Assembly (NCBI RefSeq): GCF_017355875.1
Contig: NZ_JAFEWC010000003.1
Location: 253,001 to 317,000, forward strand
Origin: Aridibaculum aurantiacum
Lineage (GTDB): Bacteria > Bacteroidota > Bacteroidia > Chitinophagales > Chitinophagaceae
Reading direction: 5' to 3'
DNA length: 64,000 bases
The position numbers and the translations under genes are program-made. This document shows, piece after piece, positions 8,809-19,600 of the stretch (within the stretch, counting starts at the first letter, position 1; each line of letters opens with the position of its first letter). The notes below the pieces were generated by a model. The model was not told the origin of the DNA and made no database searches. It saw only the letters and a list, made by a program, of their open reading frames with translations.

Positions 8809-9831
8809 ATGGCAAAAGTCAGCCTCAAAGACCTGTCTGATAAGTTGGGTGTTTCTATGTCGACTGTTTCGAAAGCATTGCGCGATAGCTACGAGATTAG
8901 CGAGGAAACAAAGAAGAGAGTACTACAGGTTGCTTCTGAAATGGGTTATAGTGCCAGTCCTTATGCCGGCCATTTACGCCATCACAAGAGCCGCACCATT
9001 GCCATTATAGTTCCTGAATTAAACAACAATTTTTTCATTCAAGCCATAAGCGGTGCTGAAGCAGTAGCCCGTACCAAAGACTATCATGTATTGGTGTATG
9101 TAACGCATGAGAATAATGAATTGGAAGAGGGAATTCTGAAACATCTGCAAAATGGGAGAGTGGATGGTGTGATCATGTCGGTAGCAGCCACTTCTAAAAA
9201 TGTTCAACACATTGAAGCGCTGATGCAATGCGATATACCTGTCGTTTTTTTTGATAGGATATGTCATGAAATAGAGACTGCTAAAATAACAACAGATGAT
9301 TTTGCCAGTAGCCTTACCGCTACCGAACATCTTATAAAAAATGGCTGCAGGGATATTGCTTTCCTGTCGCTTTCAGAAAACCTTTCTATTGATAACAAAA
9401 GAAAGCAAGGCTACCTGGAGGCGTTGCACAAACACAACCTCACGATCAACGAAGCAAGGATCATAAAATGCAATGGAGACGACAAAGTAAACTTCAGGAA
9501 AATAAAGCAGTTGTTGAATACGAATAAACCGGATGGGATATTTGCGGCTGTAGAAAAGTTGGCACTTACCACATACGAGGTTTGCCATGAGCTGAAAATT
9601 GATATTCCTGCAGGTGTAAAAATTATCTGCTTTTCTAATCTTACAACAGCTCCACTGCTTAATCCTTCACTTACCACCATTTCGCAACCAGCACTGGAAA
9701 TGGGCAAACAGGCCGCCACTATTTTGCTAAAACATCTGGAGAAAAAGCGGGCAACCATTGCTAATGAAAATATCGTGATCAAGTCGATGCTGGTTGAACG
9801 TGCGTCTACCAAAGCAGTTGCTGTTGTTTAA
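8809..9831 (+). CDS. LacI-family transcriptional regulator
   Basis: 340 residues. The N-terminal helix-turn-helix and hinge helix (residues ~3-60; VSLKDLSDKLGVSMSTVSKALR) are followed by a periplasmic-binding-protein-like sensor domain (~61-330; RTIAIIVPELNNNFF, DGVIMSVAA, PVVFFDR, SLTTISQPALEMGK). The start at the ATG gives the standard MxxVSLKDLS opening. Most members repress catabolic genes and are released by a sugar or sugar phosphate. It is divergent from GH115, sharing a 245-bp spacer that contains an inverted repeat. Half of that repeat recurs upstream of GH2-uxuBA, so a glucuronate-related effector is plausible. It is the only recognisable DNA-binding transcription factor in the window. 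Confidence 0.95.
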   Translation: MAKVSLKDLSDKLGVSMSTVSKALRDSYEISEETKKRVLQVASEMGYSASPYAGHLRHHKSRTIAIIVPELNNNFFIQAISGAEAVARTKDYHVLVYVTHENNELEEGILKHLQNGRVDGVIMSVAATSKNVQHIEALMQCDIPVVFFDRICHEIETAKITTDDFASSLTATEHLIKNGCRDIAFLSLSENLSIDNKRKQGYLEALHKHNLTINEARIIKCNGDDKVNFRKIKQLLNTNKPDGIFAAVEKLALTTYEVCHELKIDIPAGVKIICFSNLTTAPLLNPSLTTISQPALEMGKQAATILLKHLEKKRATIANENIVIKSMLVERASTKAVAVV

Positions 9832-9945
9832 ATTTTCTCCAGTCTGATAAAGGGTGGCGGCTTAGAGAATATCCTCTTGCTTCTGAATTTGCACCATCCA
9901 GTAACAAAAAAAATCTTCTACAAAGCGGCTATTCCCAAAAACAAG

Positions 9946-9971
9946 AACGGCGAGCATCACTGCCCGCCGTT
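9946..9971 (-). terminator. Hairpin between convergent lacI and PL11 genes
   Basis: AACGGCG (9946-9952) pairs with CGCCGTT (9965-9971) around a 12-nt loop. Read on the minus strand, the stem is followed by cttgTTTTTGGG, consistent with a Rho-independent terminator for the PL11 gene ending at 9994. Confidence 0.6.
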
Positions 9972-9993
9972 TCTATTGCTTATATTAAACGTC

Positions 9994-12900
9994 TTATTGT
10001 TTAATTAATGGTCCTTTAAAAATTGCTTCTTTCTCCGCCACCTGTACATGGTAATAACCTGGCTTCATTAAAGGTAGCAATGCATTTATTTCGCTGTTGA
10101 CCTGGCTAAGCAAGCCCCTGCTCCTGAATACAATTCTTCCTTCTACATTGGTAATAGTAACAGATAAAACATTATTTGATGGTGGCATCTCTAGTTTTAC
10201 AAAAGAAGTAGCCGGGTTAGGGTAAATGTTTAACTGCTTTGTCTTTCCAAAACTGACTGTCTTAATGTTGGAATAAACATATTTGCCATCAATGTCTACC
10301 TGCTTCAAACGGTAGTAATTGATGCCATCCAGAGGTTGCGTGTCAAAAATATAGTAGTAGTTCACGCTGCCATTGCTTCCTTTATCAGCAACGGTTTCAA
10401 TGGCGGTAAAATCTCTTCCATTGGATGAGCGTTCTACTACGTATTCTTTACTATTCACTTCATTGGTTGCTGTCCACTCTACCAGTACTTGCTTGTCATG
10501 CGGCTTTGCAGTAAAGGTTAACAGCTTCACAGGTAAACCTGCATCATTGGCTATAAAGATGTTTGGCATTGGCGGTTCTTCCATATTGTTACCCAGGTAG
10601 AAACTTGGATGTGGTGGCTGGTTGTAACCAGAGTTTTGCCAGGCGATAGCAGTACGGTATTGCGGGTCGTGCATCAGTGTGCGAATGCGGTGGTTGGTAG
10701 GTATAGTAGTGGTAAAAATTACCAACGCTGAATTATCGGAATAACGGAAGATCATTTCCTCGCGCCAGTCACCAAACAGGTCGGCAGAAAGACCCGGTGT
10801 TGCTTTCGTATCGTTATTTTGAGCAATAGGCGCTGCCTGGTAGATGGTAAATAACCTGTTGGTGGTATTGGTAAGTGGGTTCCATTTGTCAATCATGGTC
10901 CTGTCTAATAACTCGCGACTAAGATCACCGTCCCACCAGATTCCGAAGTTGAAAGAAGAAGGTTTGCTGGTGCTTATCTGCTGTCCCCTTGCATTATATA
11001 GATTACCTGCAGAACCCCAAACCTCGTAACCTTTATGCGCAGGATCTATATCTGCTGCCATGGAACGACCCACATCGCCGGTGGTAGGTACACCCCAAAT
11101 TGTTTGACCAGTTTTAGCATCGTACATTCTCAAACCCATTCCATCATATTCACTCGGCGACTCAAGATTGATCCAGATCTCCTGTCCGGGGCGGTCCGGG
11201 TCCATGTCAGACATATGTAATGCATCGCCATGACCCATCCGGTATGTCCAAAGTCGTTTTCCATCATCATCAATAGCACTTGATCCATTGATGACTTCAT
11301 CTTTTCCATCTCCATCCACATCACCTATCGTCATCTGGTGATTACCCTGCCCTGCATATGCTCCGTTACCCGGGTCGCTGCTATCAAACTTCCAGCGAAG
11401 TGTAAGTTGCCCATTTCTAAAATCATAAGCAGCACGCGCCAGCTTATTATAGTAGCCGCGGCCAATTACCAGGCTCGGACGTACTCCATCCAGATAGGCT
11501 ACAGCCGAAACAAAACGATCTGCACGGTTGCCATAATTATCGCCCCAGTCGGAAATGTTGCCGCGTGCTGGTTGATAAGTAGCAGTTGACATTGCAGCAC
11601 CTGTAAGACCATTGAAGACAGTCAGGTATTCAGGACCCTGGTGTACCCATCCGGCGCTGTTGCGGTAATCAACTGTTGGATTACCTAATACTGCACCGGT
11701 TCCATCTATTGTACCATCTGCAGTCTTGCACGCCATTTCTGCTTTTCCATCACCATCCAGGTCGTATACCATAAACTGCGTAAAGTGTGGGCCCGCATTG
11801 ATGTTCTTGCCAAGGTTGATGCGCCACAAACGGGTACCATTCATCTTATAGCAGTCAATGATCTGGTCGCCGGAGTAGCCGCCAGAGTTATGGTTCAATT
11901 TAGTAGGATCCCACTTTACAAAAACTTCGTATTCGCCATCTGCATCAACATCACCTACAGAGCAATCGTTGGCCGTGTAAGTGTATGCAACACCATCAGG
12001 GGTAGTGCCACCAGGGGGTATTTGCATGGGAATGGTAAGCTGGTTGTTGCTCCATGTAGGAGATGGCGCTGAGGCTGTTCCTTCTACACCATTGATGATG
12101 GCAGTAACTGTATAAGTGCCGTTGATGGTAGCATTATCTTCAAAATTGGTAGAATTGGTGATAGGCGAGTTGTTCACCTTTACACCGTTGCGGTACAGGT
12201 TGTAGCTAACAGAAGAAGGTTCGGTACCAAGCATGCGCCAGCTTACAAACACCCTGGTTGACGATGTGCGCACAGCTACCACACCGCGATTTAAAAGTTC
12301 CATTTGTTTGGGAGCTGTTACCACTGAGCCGGCTAAGGGCAATGTATTGAACCTTATATTGCTTCCGTAGGTAACTGTACCGCCACCGCTGATTGCATAT
12401 GCTCTTACATAATATAAAGTAGCGGTTGCCAAACCATTGATGGTAGCAGAAAAAGAACCCAAGCCTGTGGAACCGTCTACAATCTTAGTATTAGCAGTAG
12501 TAGGATTAAGGCTAGTTCCGTAAACGATACCGCGTTCGGTAATGGCAGTTCCACCGTCAGCCGTAATATTTCCACCGGCTACAGCCGACGTAGAAGTGAT
12601 ATTAGTAGCTGCGGTAGTAGTAAGTGTGGCGGGGGGAGAAGGCGGTGTGTAAGCCCGTACAACAGGGGTGGTTACACCAGCAGAATTAGACCTGGTGTAA
12701 ACAATATGTGGACGTGCAGTATCGCTGCCAACGGCAATGGTCAGATTACCTACAGGTTCATCTATGCCTGTCATAGCCGGGTCTTTCAGTTCGCGCCATG
12801 TGGTGCTTTGCAACTCCAGTTTAAACACACGCGCAGCATTCCTGAAAGCACTTGATATAGCATCTATGAAAGAGCAATACAGGTTTCCAGAAATGTCTCT

Positions 12901-13842
12901 GATAAGGCTAAGGCTTGGAGCATCACGCGAGGAAAGCGAAGTGGTAGTGCCAAAAGTGCCGGCTGTTTTATCATAGATAACAACAGTTGCCCTATTGGAA
13001 TTGCCGGTATTGAAATAAGCTATAGCAAGATTGTTATTTGGTGTTAGTGCCATGCTTGTGTGTCGTATCCCGTTGAAGTTGGAAGACATGCGTGTCCAAG
13101 TACCACCACCAAAACGATAGAGCGCCATGCTTCCGGTAGTAGAATTTGATGCGGCCAATTTTACAAAAGCAAGCCATGGCACATCAGCCTCATCAAGTAC
13201 AAGAGTTACTGCAACGGCAGTGTCTGCTGTATTTACCGCGCCAGTACCAACAGTTTGCCATGCACTGTCTATAAATCTTTTTACAAATGGCGTAAGCATA
13301 CTGCCTTCTGCATAGGCAATGTAAGGACGGTTGTCGGAGTCGAATGCCAGCGAACTACGGGGTGTAGAGCTGTATTGAGTAACACCACTAGCGCCATTCA
13401 CTGTTCCTGTAGAAACATAAAGATTGTTGCTGTTGTTATGTAGTGGTTGCCATAGCTGCATAGTATCGTTGTACATTTTTACCGCCAGGCGATTTCCATT
13501 AGAAGCATCAACATAGGTAACATATAGGTTATTTGTTTTGTCCACCATGATCCTTGGGTAGATCACGTTGCTTCCAATAATATCACCTACCTGTTCCCAG
13601 GCACCTGTGCTTGTATTCTTTCTTTTCACTTTAGCCTCAGTACCTTCCCGGTACACCACGTATGGAACAGTATCCAATACAGCAATAGAAGTATAATTAG
13701 AAGAGACAGCAGATACCTGGTTCTCGTTGCCGAGGATGGTCCATTGCTGGCTATAAGACATGTTGCACCACAAAACACTAAAGAAAGAAAAAGCCAAAGC
13801 AAGGCACATACGCTGGCTAAGCGAGGTAAAGTTTTTATTCAT
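9994..13842 (-). CDS. PL11 rhamnogalacturonan lyase with N-terminal propeller-like region and T9SS sorting domain
   Basis: About 1,282 residues, roughly twice a minimal PL11. After a signal peptide comes a region (~30-400) with seven recurring segments (PYVVY, LYVTYVD, PYIAYAEG, PWLAFVK, LAIAYFN, LYCSFID, PHIVYTR), suggesting a seven-bladed propeller. Next are an FN3-like domain (~405-505), then the PL11 module (~510-1110: PKQMELLNRGVVAVR, then repeated Ca-binding DxDGDGxxE motifs such as GDVDADGEYEV, DLDGDGKAEM and GDVDGDGKDEV). A beta domain and a type IX sorting domain (LNIYPNPATSFVKLE to the end) close it. PL11 cleaves the RG-I backbone by beta-elimination; the CTD places it on the cell surface or outside. 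The start at 13842 is preferred because the predicted promoter lies between it and an in-frame ATG at 13902. It is paralogous to the gene at 49619. Confidence 0.92.
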   Translation of the reverse strand: MNKNFTSLSQRMCLALAFSFFSVLWCNMSYSQQWTILGNENQVSAVSSNYTSIAVLDTVPYVVYREGTEAKVKRKNTSTGAWEQVGDIIGSNVIYPRIMVDKTNNLYVTYVDASNGNRLAVKMYNDTMQLWQPLHNNSNNLYVSTGTVNGASGVTQYSSTPRSSLAFDSDNRPYIAYAEGSMLTPFVKRFIDSAWQTVGTGAVNTADTAVAVTLVLDEADVPWLAFVKLAASNSTTGSMALYRFGGGTWTRMSSNFNGIRHTSMALTPNNNLAIAYFNTGNSNRATVVIYDKTAGTFGTTTSLSSRDAPSLSLIRDISGNLYCSFIDAISSAFRNAARVFKLELQSTTWRELKDPAMTGIDEPVGNLTIAVGSDTARPHIVYTRSNSAGVTTPVVRAYTPPSPPATLTTTAATNITSTSAVAGGNITADGGTAITERGIVYGTSLNPTTANTKIVDGSTGLGSFSATINGLATATLYYVRAYAISGGGTVTYGSNIRFNTLPLAGSVVTAPKQMELLNRGVVAVRTSSTRVFVSWRMLGTEPSSVSYNLYRNGVKVNNSPITNSTNFEDNATINGTYTVTAIINGVEGTASAPSPTWSNNQLTIPMQIPPGGTTPDGVAYTYTANDCSVGDVDADGEYEVFVKWDPTKLNHNSGGYSGDQIIDCYKMNGTRLWRINLGKNINAGPHFTQFMVYDLDGDGKAEMACKTADGTIDGTGAVLGNPTVDYRNSAGWVHQGPEYLTVFNGLTGAAMSTATYQPARGNISDWGDNYGNRADRFVSAVAYLDGVRPSLVIGRGYYNKLARAAYDFRNGQLTLRWKFDSSDPGNGAYAGQGNHQMTIGDVDGDGKDEVINGSSAIDDDGKRLWTYRMGHGDALHMSDMDPDRPGQEIWINLESPSEYDGMGLRMYDAKTGQTIWGVPTTGDVGRSMAADIDPAHKGYEVWGSAGNLYNARGQQISTSKPSSFNFGIWWDGDLSRELLDRTMIDKWNPLTNTTNRLFTIYQAAPIAQNNDTKATPGLSADLFGDWREEMIFRYSDNSALVIFTTTIPTNHRIRTLMHDPQYRTAIAWQNSGYNQPPHPSFYLGNNMEEPPMPNIFIANDAGLPVKLLTFTAKPHDKQVLVEWTATNEVNSKEYVVERSSNGRDFTAIETVADKGSNGSVNYYYIFDTQPLDGINYYRLKQVDIDGKYVYSNIKTVSFGKTKQLNIYPNPATSFVKLEMPPSNNVLSVTITNVEGRIVFRSRGLLSQVNSEINALLPLMKPGYYHVQVAEKEAIFKGPLIKQ

Positions 13843-13862
13843 ATGACAACTATAAGTACTGG

Positions 13863-13906
13863 TAAATTTATCCCTTGTGCCATGCGGATTGTCCTGTTCC
13901 ATCCTG
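13863..13906 (-). promoter_or_regulatory. CAGGAY direct-repeat promoter, site 2 (PL11)
   Basis: On the minus strand CAGGATGGAACAGGAC spans 13906-13891. The -7-like TAAATTTA starts 21 nt after the second unit (13870-13863). The predicted leader to the ATG at 13842 is only about 15 nt. Confidence 0.7.
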
Positions 13907-14104
13907 ATATAGGTAAATAGATAAGGTGGATGAAGTATTGTTGAAAAAATCTATTACTACCTAATACTTGTTTCATAAGCCTGGTAGAAAAGTATTTTTC
14001 ATTTGCCTGCAGCATTATAAAAACATTTCATGTCTTCATATAGCTGTGAATCATCATAATTGAGAATGATGAATTTAAAAATTAAGGATTTTTAAATTAC
14101 TACT

Positions 14105-14149
14105 CAGGATGGCACAGGATAGTTCATTATACATTCGCCACTACTTTTA
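14105..14149 (+). promoter_or_regulatory. CAGGAY direct-repeat promoter, site 3 (FAS1-SusCD operon)
   Basis: CAGGATGGCACAGGAT (14105-14120) is followed 22 nt later by TACTTTTA (14142-14149). The predicted leader is about 170 nt, much longer than at the other sites. A second -7-like TAATCTTTTG at about 14173 could give a shorter transcript. The rest of the 13907-14327 spacer is AT-rich and holds no gene that I can see. Confidence 0.7.
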
Positions 14150-14327
14150 GTTTGAAGAAATTGTTAAAATAATCTTTTGGACCATCTAACGGGTCTATTC
14201 CCCTAAATGCTTGCACATGTATAACACCTACTATATACGATTCTGGACACTCGTCTTTCAAGACCTGGAATCATCACCACGGATATAAAGAACATTCATA
14301 ATAAATACTAATAATCCTAACAGGACT

Positions 14328-16583
14328 ATGTATAATTTAACCCGGATAATTTTCCCTTTATTGCTGCTTGCAGGTTTGTTTGGTAGTTGTCGGAAAAAAG
14401 CTTTTGATGAATATTATGGACGCCCGGAAAACCTGGAGCCGCCCGTTTACCAAACATTACAGGCTAAAGGAAATTTCAAACATTACCTGGCTGCCGTTGA
14501 TAAAGCAGGCTATGGTAATACCTTACGAGCTGCTGGTTACTGGACTGTATTTGCGCCGCATGACTCTGCTTTCAATGCTTATTTCTCTACAATGGGCATC
14601 AATGGTATAGAGCAGTTGGACTCTGCTACCTGCCGCCAGTTAGTTACTTACTCTTTAGTGTACAATGCGTTTAAAGTAGAGCGCCTGGACGATTACCAAA
14701 GTAACACAGGTTGGGTGCCTTCTTCTGCATGGAAAAGAAGAACGGCCAATTATACATATGTATATGATGGTACAGATACAGCTGGCCGCCCTATAAAAGT
14801 GGTTGCAGCCAACAGGAACGGAACTGTGTATGTAGATGCAGATAATAACAACAAGCACATTCCTTATTTCATCAACGAGTTCATGCAGTCAAAGAATTTA
14901 ACTGCTGCTGACTATAATTACTTTTTCCCTAACACGCCGTACACAGGTTTCAACGTAGTGGATGCGGTAGTAACAGAAAAAGATATTCCTGCTGAGAATG
15001 GTGTTATACACGTAGTGAACAAAGTGATAACAGTTCTTCCTTCCATTGATCAATACCTGGGAAGCAAACCTGAGTATAGTTTGTTCAAAAGCATATTTGA
15101 TAGGTTCCTTGTTCAGTATGTATTGAACCAGGGAGTAACACAACGCTACCGCGCTACCACTGGTAGTTCAGCTGATGTGTATACTAAGTTCTATACTGCA
15201 CCAGGTGGTACTTTGGCTTATTCGCTCAACAATGAAAACTTCATGAACGCAGTTAATGAAGGACAAACAGAGAGCTACACCATTTTTGCTCCTACCAATA
15301 CTGCTCTTCAGCAGTACATCAACAATGTTTTGCTAGAAAATTATCCTCCTAATTCTACACTGAAAGATGTTGACATCAACATTGTATACGATTTTATAAA
15401 TGCGCACTTGTGGCAAAAGGCAGTATGGCCTTCCAAGTTCGGATCTACATTTAGTTTCCTGAATGAGCCGGCACGTTTCAACCCATCTAATGATGTAGTT
15501 GATAAAAAGGTACTGAGCAATGGTATCTTCTATGGTACCAACAAAGTGCAGGAAGCAAACGTATTTACCAGTGTTTATGGTAGGGCTTACCTGGATCCTA
15601 AGTATTCCATGATGAAGAAGTTGATAGACTTTGAACTTCGTCCTGCTGTGTCAGATATCTCAAGGTATTATACAATGTTTATGATCAGCAACGATATGTG
15701 GAATGCTGCTGGTTTCTTTGCTGATCCTACAGTAAGTAACAACAGCCAGGAACAATGGCGCTTCATTCCGCCAGCAGGTTCTACACTTGCTGCAAGTACC
15801 GGAGCTACTACACGTAATCGTATGTTGCGTATACTAAACCTGCACGTAGTACCACACTCACTACCTAATAGAGTTTTGAACAGCCTTGCTGGTGAGGGTG
15901 CTGTAATGACAGCAGGTGGTGAATACATAGGTTTCAAAAATAATACAGTGTTTGCCTCTGGTAATGTGGAAGAAAATAATGTAGCAAACATAATAAGTAC
16001 CAAAACATCCAGGAATGGTCGTGTTTACTACATCAACCGCATACTAGATTTCAGTGATGTACAGATAGGTGCACATATTGAAAAAGTTGGTACGCCTACT
16101 ACTTCTGAATACAATTACTTCTGGCAGTTCCTGAGAACATCAAGCATCTGGAATGCTACTACAAAAGAAATCACTGGTATTTCTTACGGTACATTCTACA
16201 CCGTATTAATACCTAACAATGCAGCTATTATGCAAGCTGTGCGTGATACTTTACTTCCGGGTAACAGGACAACAGGTGTTCCAAATTTCAACTTCGGTAC
16301 ACAGTCTAACCAGGAAAGGGAGCAGGTTATCCGCTTTATCTATTACCATATTCTAGATAAGCGTACAGTAGCTGCAGATGGAGAGGAAAGTGGTTCGTTT
16401 AGTACCATCTTACGTACCAATCTTGGTGATCCTACCAATGTATTTGTAAATAACAACCCGGGTTCGCTGGTGCTAACAGATATGTTTGGACGTACTGCGC
16501 AGGTTATATCTGCACCAAGTACTTACCTAAGTAATCGTATGGTTATTCACCTAATCAACAACTACCTTAAATACTCCTTATAA
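14328..16583 (+). CDS. Fasciclin (FAS1) multi-domain lipoprotein
   Basis: 751 residues. A lipoprotein signal (MYNLTRIIFPLLLLAGLFGSC) is followed by what look like four FAS1 modules at about 40-235, 245-425, 430-590 and 595-751. Each carries the FAS1 hallmarks in recognisable form: YWTVFAPHDSAF, YTIFAPTNTALQ, YTMFMISNDMW, and YTVLIPNNAAI, with H2-like ends such as GVIHVVNKVI, GRVYYINRIL and MVIHLINNYL. FAS1 domains mediate adhesion to proteins or carbohydrates. It is the first gene of the operon, 18 bp upstream of susC, and its export signal fits an outer-membrane lipoprotein. A glycan-binding role like that of SusE/SusF is inference; no enzymatic motif is visible. Confidence 0.85.
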   Translation: MYNLTRIIFPLLLLAGLFGSCRKKAFDEYYGRPENLEPPVYQTLQAKGNFKHYLAAVDKAGYGNTLRAAGYWTVFAPHDSAFNAYFSTMGINGIEQLDSATCRQLVTYSLVYNAFKVERLDDYQSNTGWVPSSAWKRRTANYTYVYDGTDTAGRPIKVVAANRNGTVYVDADNNNKHIPYFINEFMQSKNLTAADYNYFFPNTPYTGFNVVDAVVTEKDIPAENGVIHVVNKVITVLPSIDQYLGSKPEYSLFKSIFDRFLVQYVLNQGVTQRYRATTGSSADVYTKFYTAPGGTLAYSLNNENFMNAVNEGQTESYTIFAPTNTALQQYINNVLLENYPPNSTLKDVDINIVYDFINAHLWQKAVWPSKFGSTFSFLNEPARFNPSNDVVDKKVLSNGIFYGTNKVQEANVFTSVYGRAYLDPKYSMMKKLIDFELRPAVSDISRYYTMFMISNDMWNAAGFFADPTVSNNSQEQWRFIPPAGSTLAASTGATTRNRMLRILNLHVVPHSLPNRVLNSLAGEGAVMTAGGEYIGFKNNTVFASGNVEENNVANIISTKTSRNGRVYYINRILDFSDVQIGAHIEKVGTPTTSEYNYFWQFLRTSSIWNATTKEITGISYGTFYTVLIPNNAAIMQAVRDTLLPGNRTTGVPNFNFGTQSNQEREQVIRFIYYHILDKRTVAADGEESGSFSTILRTNLGDPTNVFVNNNPGSLVLTDMFGRTAQVISAPSTYLSNRMVIHLINNYLKYSL

Positions 16584-16601
16584 TCATCCACAACTTCTCT
16601 T

Positions 16602-19600
16602 ATGAACCAGAATTTTAAAAAGATTTTTTCTGTTCTTCTGTTTGCTGCGGTTTGCTTTGTAGGAGCTATTGCGCAGGATAATGTTGTCAGGGGAAAGATT
16701 GTAAATGCCAAAACTAAAGAGGCTATTCAAGGCGCTTCTGTATCGGAGGTGGATCCTGATGGCCGTATTGTAAAAGGCGCGGCATCAGATATAGAAGGTA
16801 ACTATGTTATCAGGATCAACAATCCACGAAATAAGATATCGGTTTCTTATGTTGGTTTCAAATCAACCAGCGTATCCATCAACGGCCGTTCTGTTATCAA
16901 CTTCAACCTTGATGCAGGCGACTCTCAACTTGGCGAGGTAGTGGTTGTTTCTTCCCGTGGTGTAGACAACGGTATGGGTTCTACGCTTGAGAAAAACCTG
17001 ACTACTGCTGTAGCAAGAATAGATGCCAAGAACCTGGAGGAAATGCAGGCAGCAAGTATTGACCAGGCGCTGCAAGGTCGTTTAGCTGGTGTAGATATCA
17101 CTGCAACAAGTGGTGATCCGGGTGCTGCTATGAACATTCGTATCAGGGGTGTATCTTCTATCAACTCTACCGGTAACCCGCTGATTGTTGTTGACGGTAT
17201 GCCTTATGAAACAGAGATACCTGGAGACTTCAACTTTGGTGCTGCTGACGAACAAGGTTATGCGCAACTACTAAACATTTCACCTGCTGACATACGTGAT
17301 ATCACAGTATTGAAAGATGCGGCTGCTACATCTGTTTGGGGTAGCCGTGCAGCTGCTGGTGTATTGGTAATTACTACCAAGCGTGGACAAAGAGGTAAGC
17401 CAACTATCGGTTACACCTTTAAAGGTTCTGCTTCCTTCTTGCCAGATGCCATACCAATGCTGAATGGTGACCAGTATTCTACACTGATACCAGAGATATT
17501 CATGAACAGGACTGGTACTCCTCTAAATCCAACCAACGTAAGAGAATTCAACTACGATCCTAACGATCCATACTGGTACTACAACTATAGCAACAACGTG
17601 AATTGGGTAGACGCTATCAGCCGTGTAGGTCATTTACAGGATCATACAATCTCTATGAATGGTGGTGGTGAGAAAGCGAGATACTTTGCTTCAATTGGTT
17701 ACTTCGACCAGGTAGGTACTACCATTGGTACATCGTTGAAGCGTATCAACACCCGTATCAATCTTGACTATACCATCTCTGAGAAAATTAAAATATTTAC
17801 CAGTATTGCCTATACCCACACTGACCAGAGCCGTAACTACTTAAGCTCAAACGAAGGTGCTATAAGAAACGTAGCTTATTTAAAAATGCCGAACATGAGC
17901 ATTTTTGAATACGATCAACTAGGTAATCTTACACCTAACTATTTCTCACCGGCATCTAACATCCAGGGCCAGTTCAGCCGTATTTACAACCCGGTTGCTA
18001 TGGCATCTGAAGCAAAGTTTGGTGTACTGGGCGAAAGGGTAGTACCACGTTTCCAGATCGATTATTCGATATTAAGAAATGTACTGCGTGCTACTTTCGA
18101 TGTTCAGTTCGACATCAACAATACGCAAAACAGTAGCTTCTTACCACAAATAGCAACTGGTAGACCTTATACAGAAACTGTAGTGAACAGGGCGTACAAC
18201 GGGGATATTGACCTGTTTAGCGCTACTACAAGAACTACCGTTATGTACACTCCGAAGTTTAAAAGCAGGGATCATATCTTCTCTTCCAGCCTGAACATTT
18301 TCACCAGCGATTTCCGTTCAGTTAACCAGGAGATTGAAACATCTAACACTGCCTCTTCTTTGTTAGTAGATCCGGCTGCAGACTCACGTACCATTACTGG
18401 TAGAGTGATGTCAGGTATGGGTCAGTCAAGATCTGTTGGTGCGGTTATCACAACCAACTATTCCTACAAAGACAAGTACCTATTCTCTGCCACATTGCGT
18501 GGTGACGGTAACTCAAGATTTGGTCCTGCTTACAGGTACGGCATTTTCCCCGGTGGATCTTTCCGCTGGAGAATTTCTGATGAAAACTTCTTCAAGAGAT
18601 TTAAGAACCTGGACGACCTGAGCTTTAGAGCGAGCTATGCATTATCTGGTAATGCTCCTCGTCGCGATTATTCTTTCTACAACACCTATACTACTTATAA
18701 CTGGAGCTACCAGGGACAGAATGGTATCTACCCTTCAAGCATGGAACTAAAAAACCTGCGCTGGGAAACAGTACATGGTGGTAACGTAGGTGCTAACGTT
18801 TCAATGTACAAAGGACGTATAAGAGCTGACGTAGACTTGTACCGCAACCGTACCAAAGACCTGTTTTTCGATAACCTGCAGATTGCTTCATTCACTGGTT
18901 TCAACAACGTGAACATGAACGTAGGTACAATGGACAACCAGGGTTGGGAAGTTGCTTTGTGGACCATTCCATACAAAACAAAGAATGTAACTGTAGGCTT
19001 CGACTTCAATATCTCCCGCAATACAAACATCATCCGTGAGATCTCTGAGTTTTATCCTAGTACAAGAGGAGATGTAGGAAGAAATGGTGAGTACATGCGT
19101 TTGCTGCAGATCAATAATCCTTTCGGTTCATTCTATGGTTTCAGGTACAAAGGAGTATATACCGATAAAAATGCAACCGTTGCAACAGGTGCCAATGGCA
19201 AACCGATCATCGGGCCAAACGGACAGATCGTTTACATGAGGTTCAATTATCCAACTGTGGATTATACTTTCCAACCTGGTGATGCCATCTACGAAGACAT
19301 CAACAACGATGGTAACATCAACTACATGGACGTGGTTTATCTTGGAAACAGTAACCCGAAGTTCACCGGTGGTTTTGGTCCTTCTATCTCTTACAAAAAA
19401 TTACGCATATCCTCTTTCTTTAGCTTCAGGTATGGATACGACATTGTAAATGGTACAAAGATGACCACTTCAAACATGGCTGGCTTTGATAACCAGAATA
19501 CATCTGTATTACGCCGCTGGAGAAAAGAAGGTGATGTAACAGATATACCTCGTGGTGTGATTGGTGGTGGTTATAACTGGTTGGGTAGCGATAGGTATGT

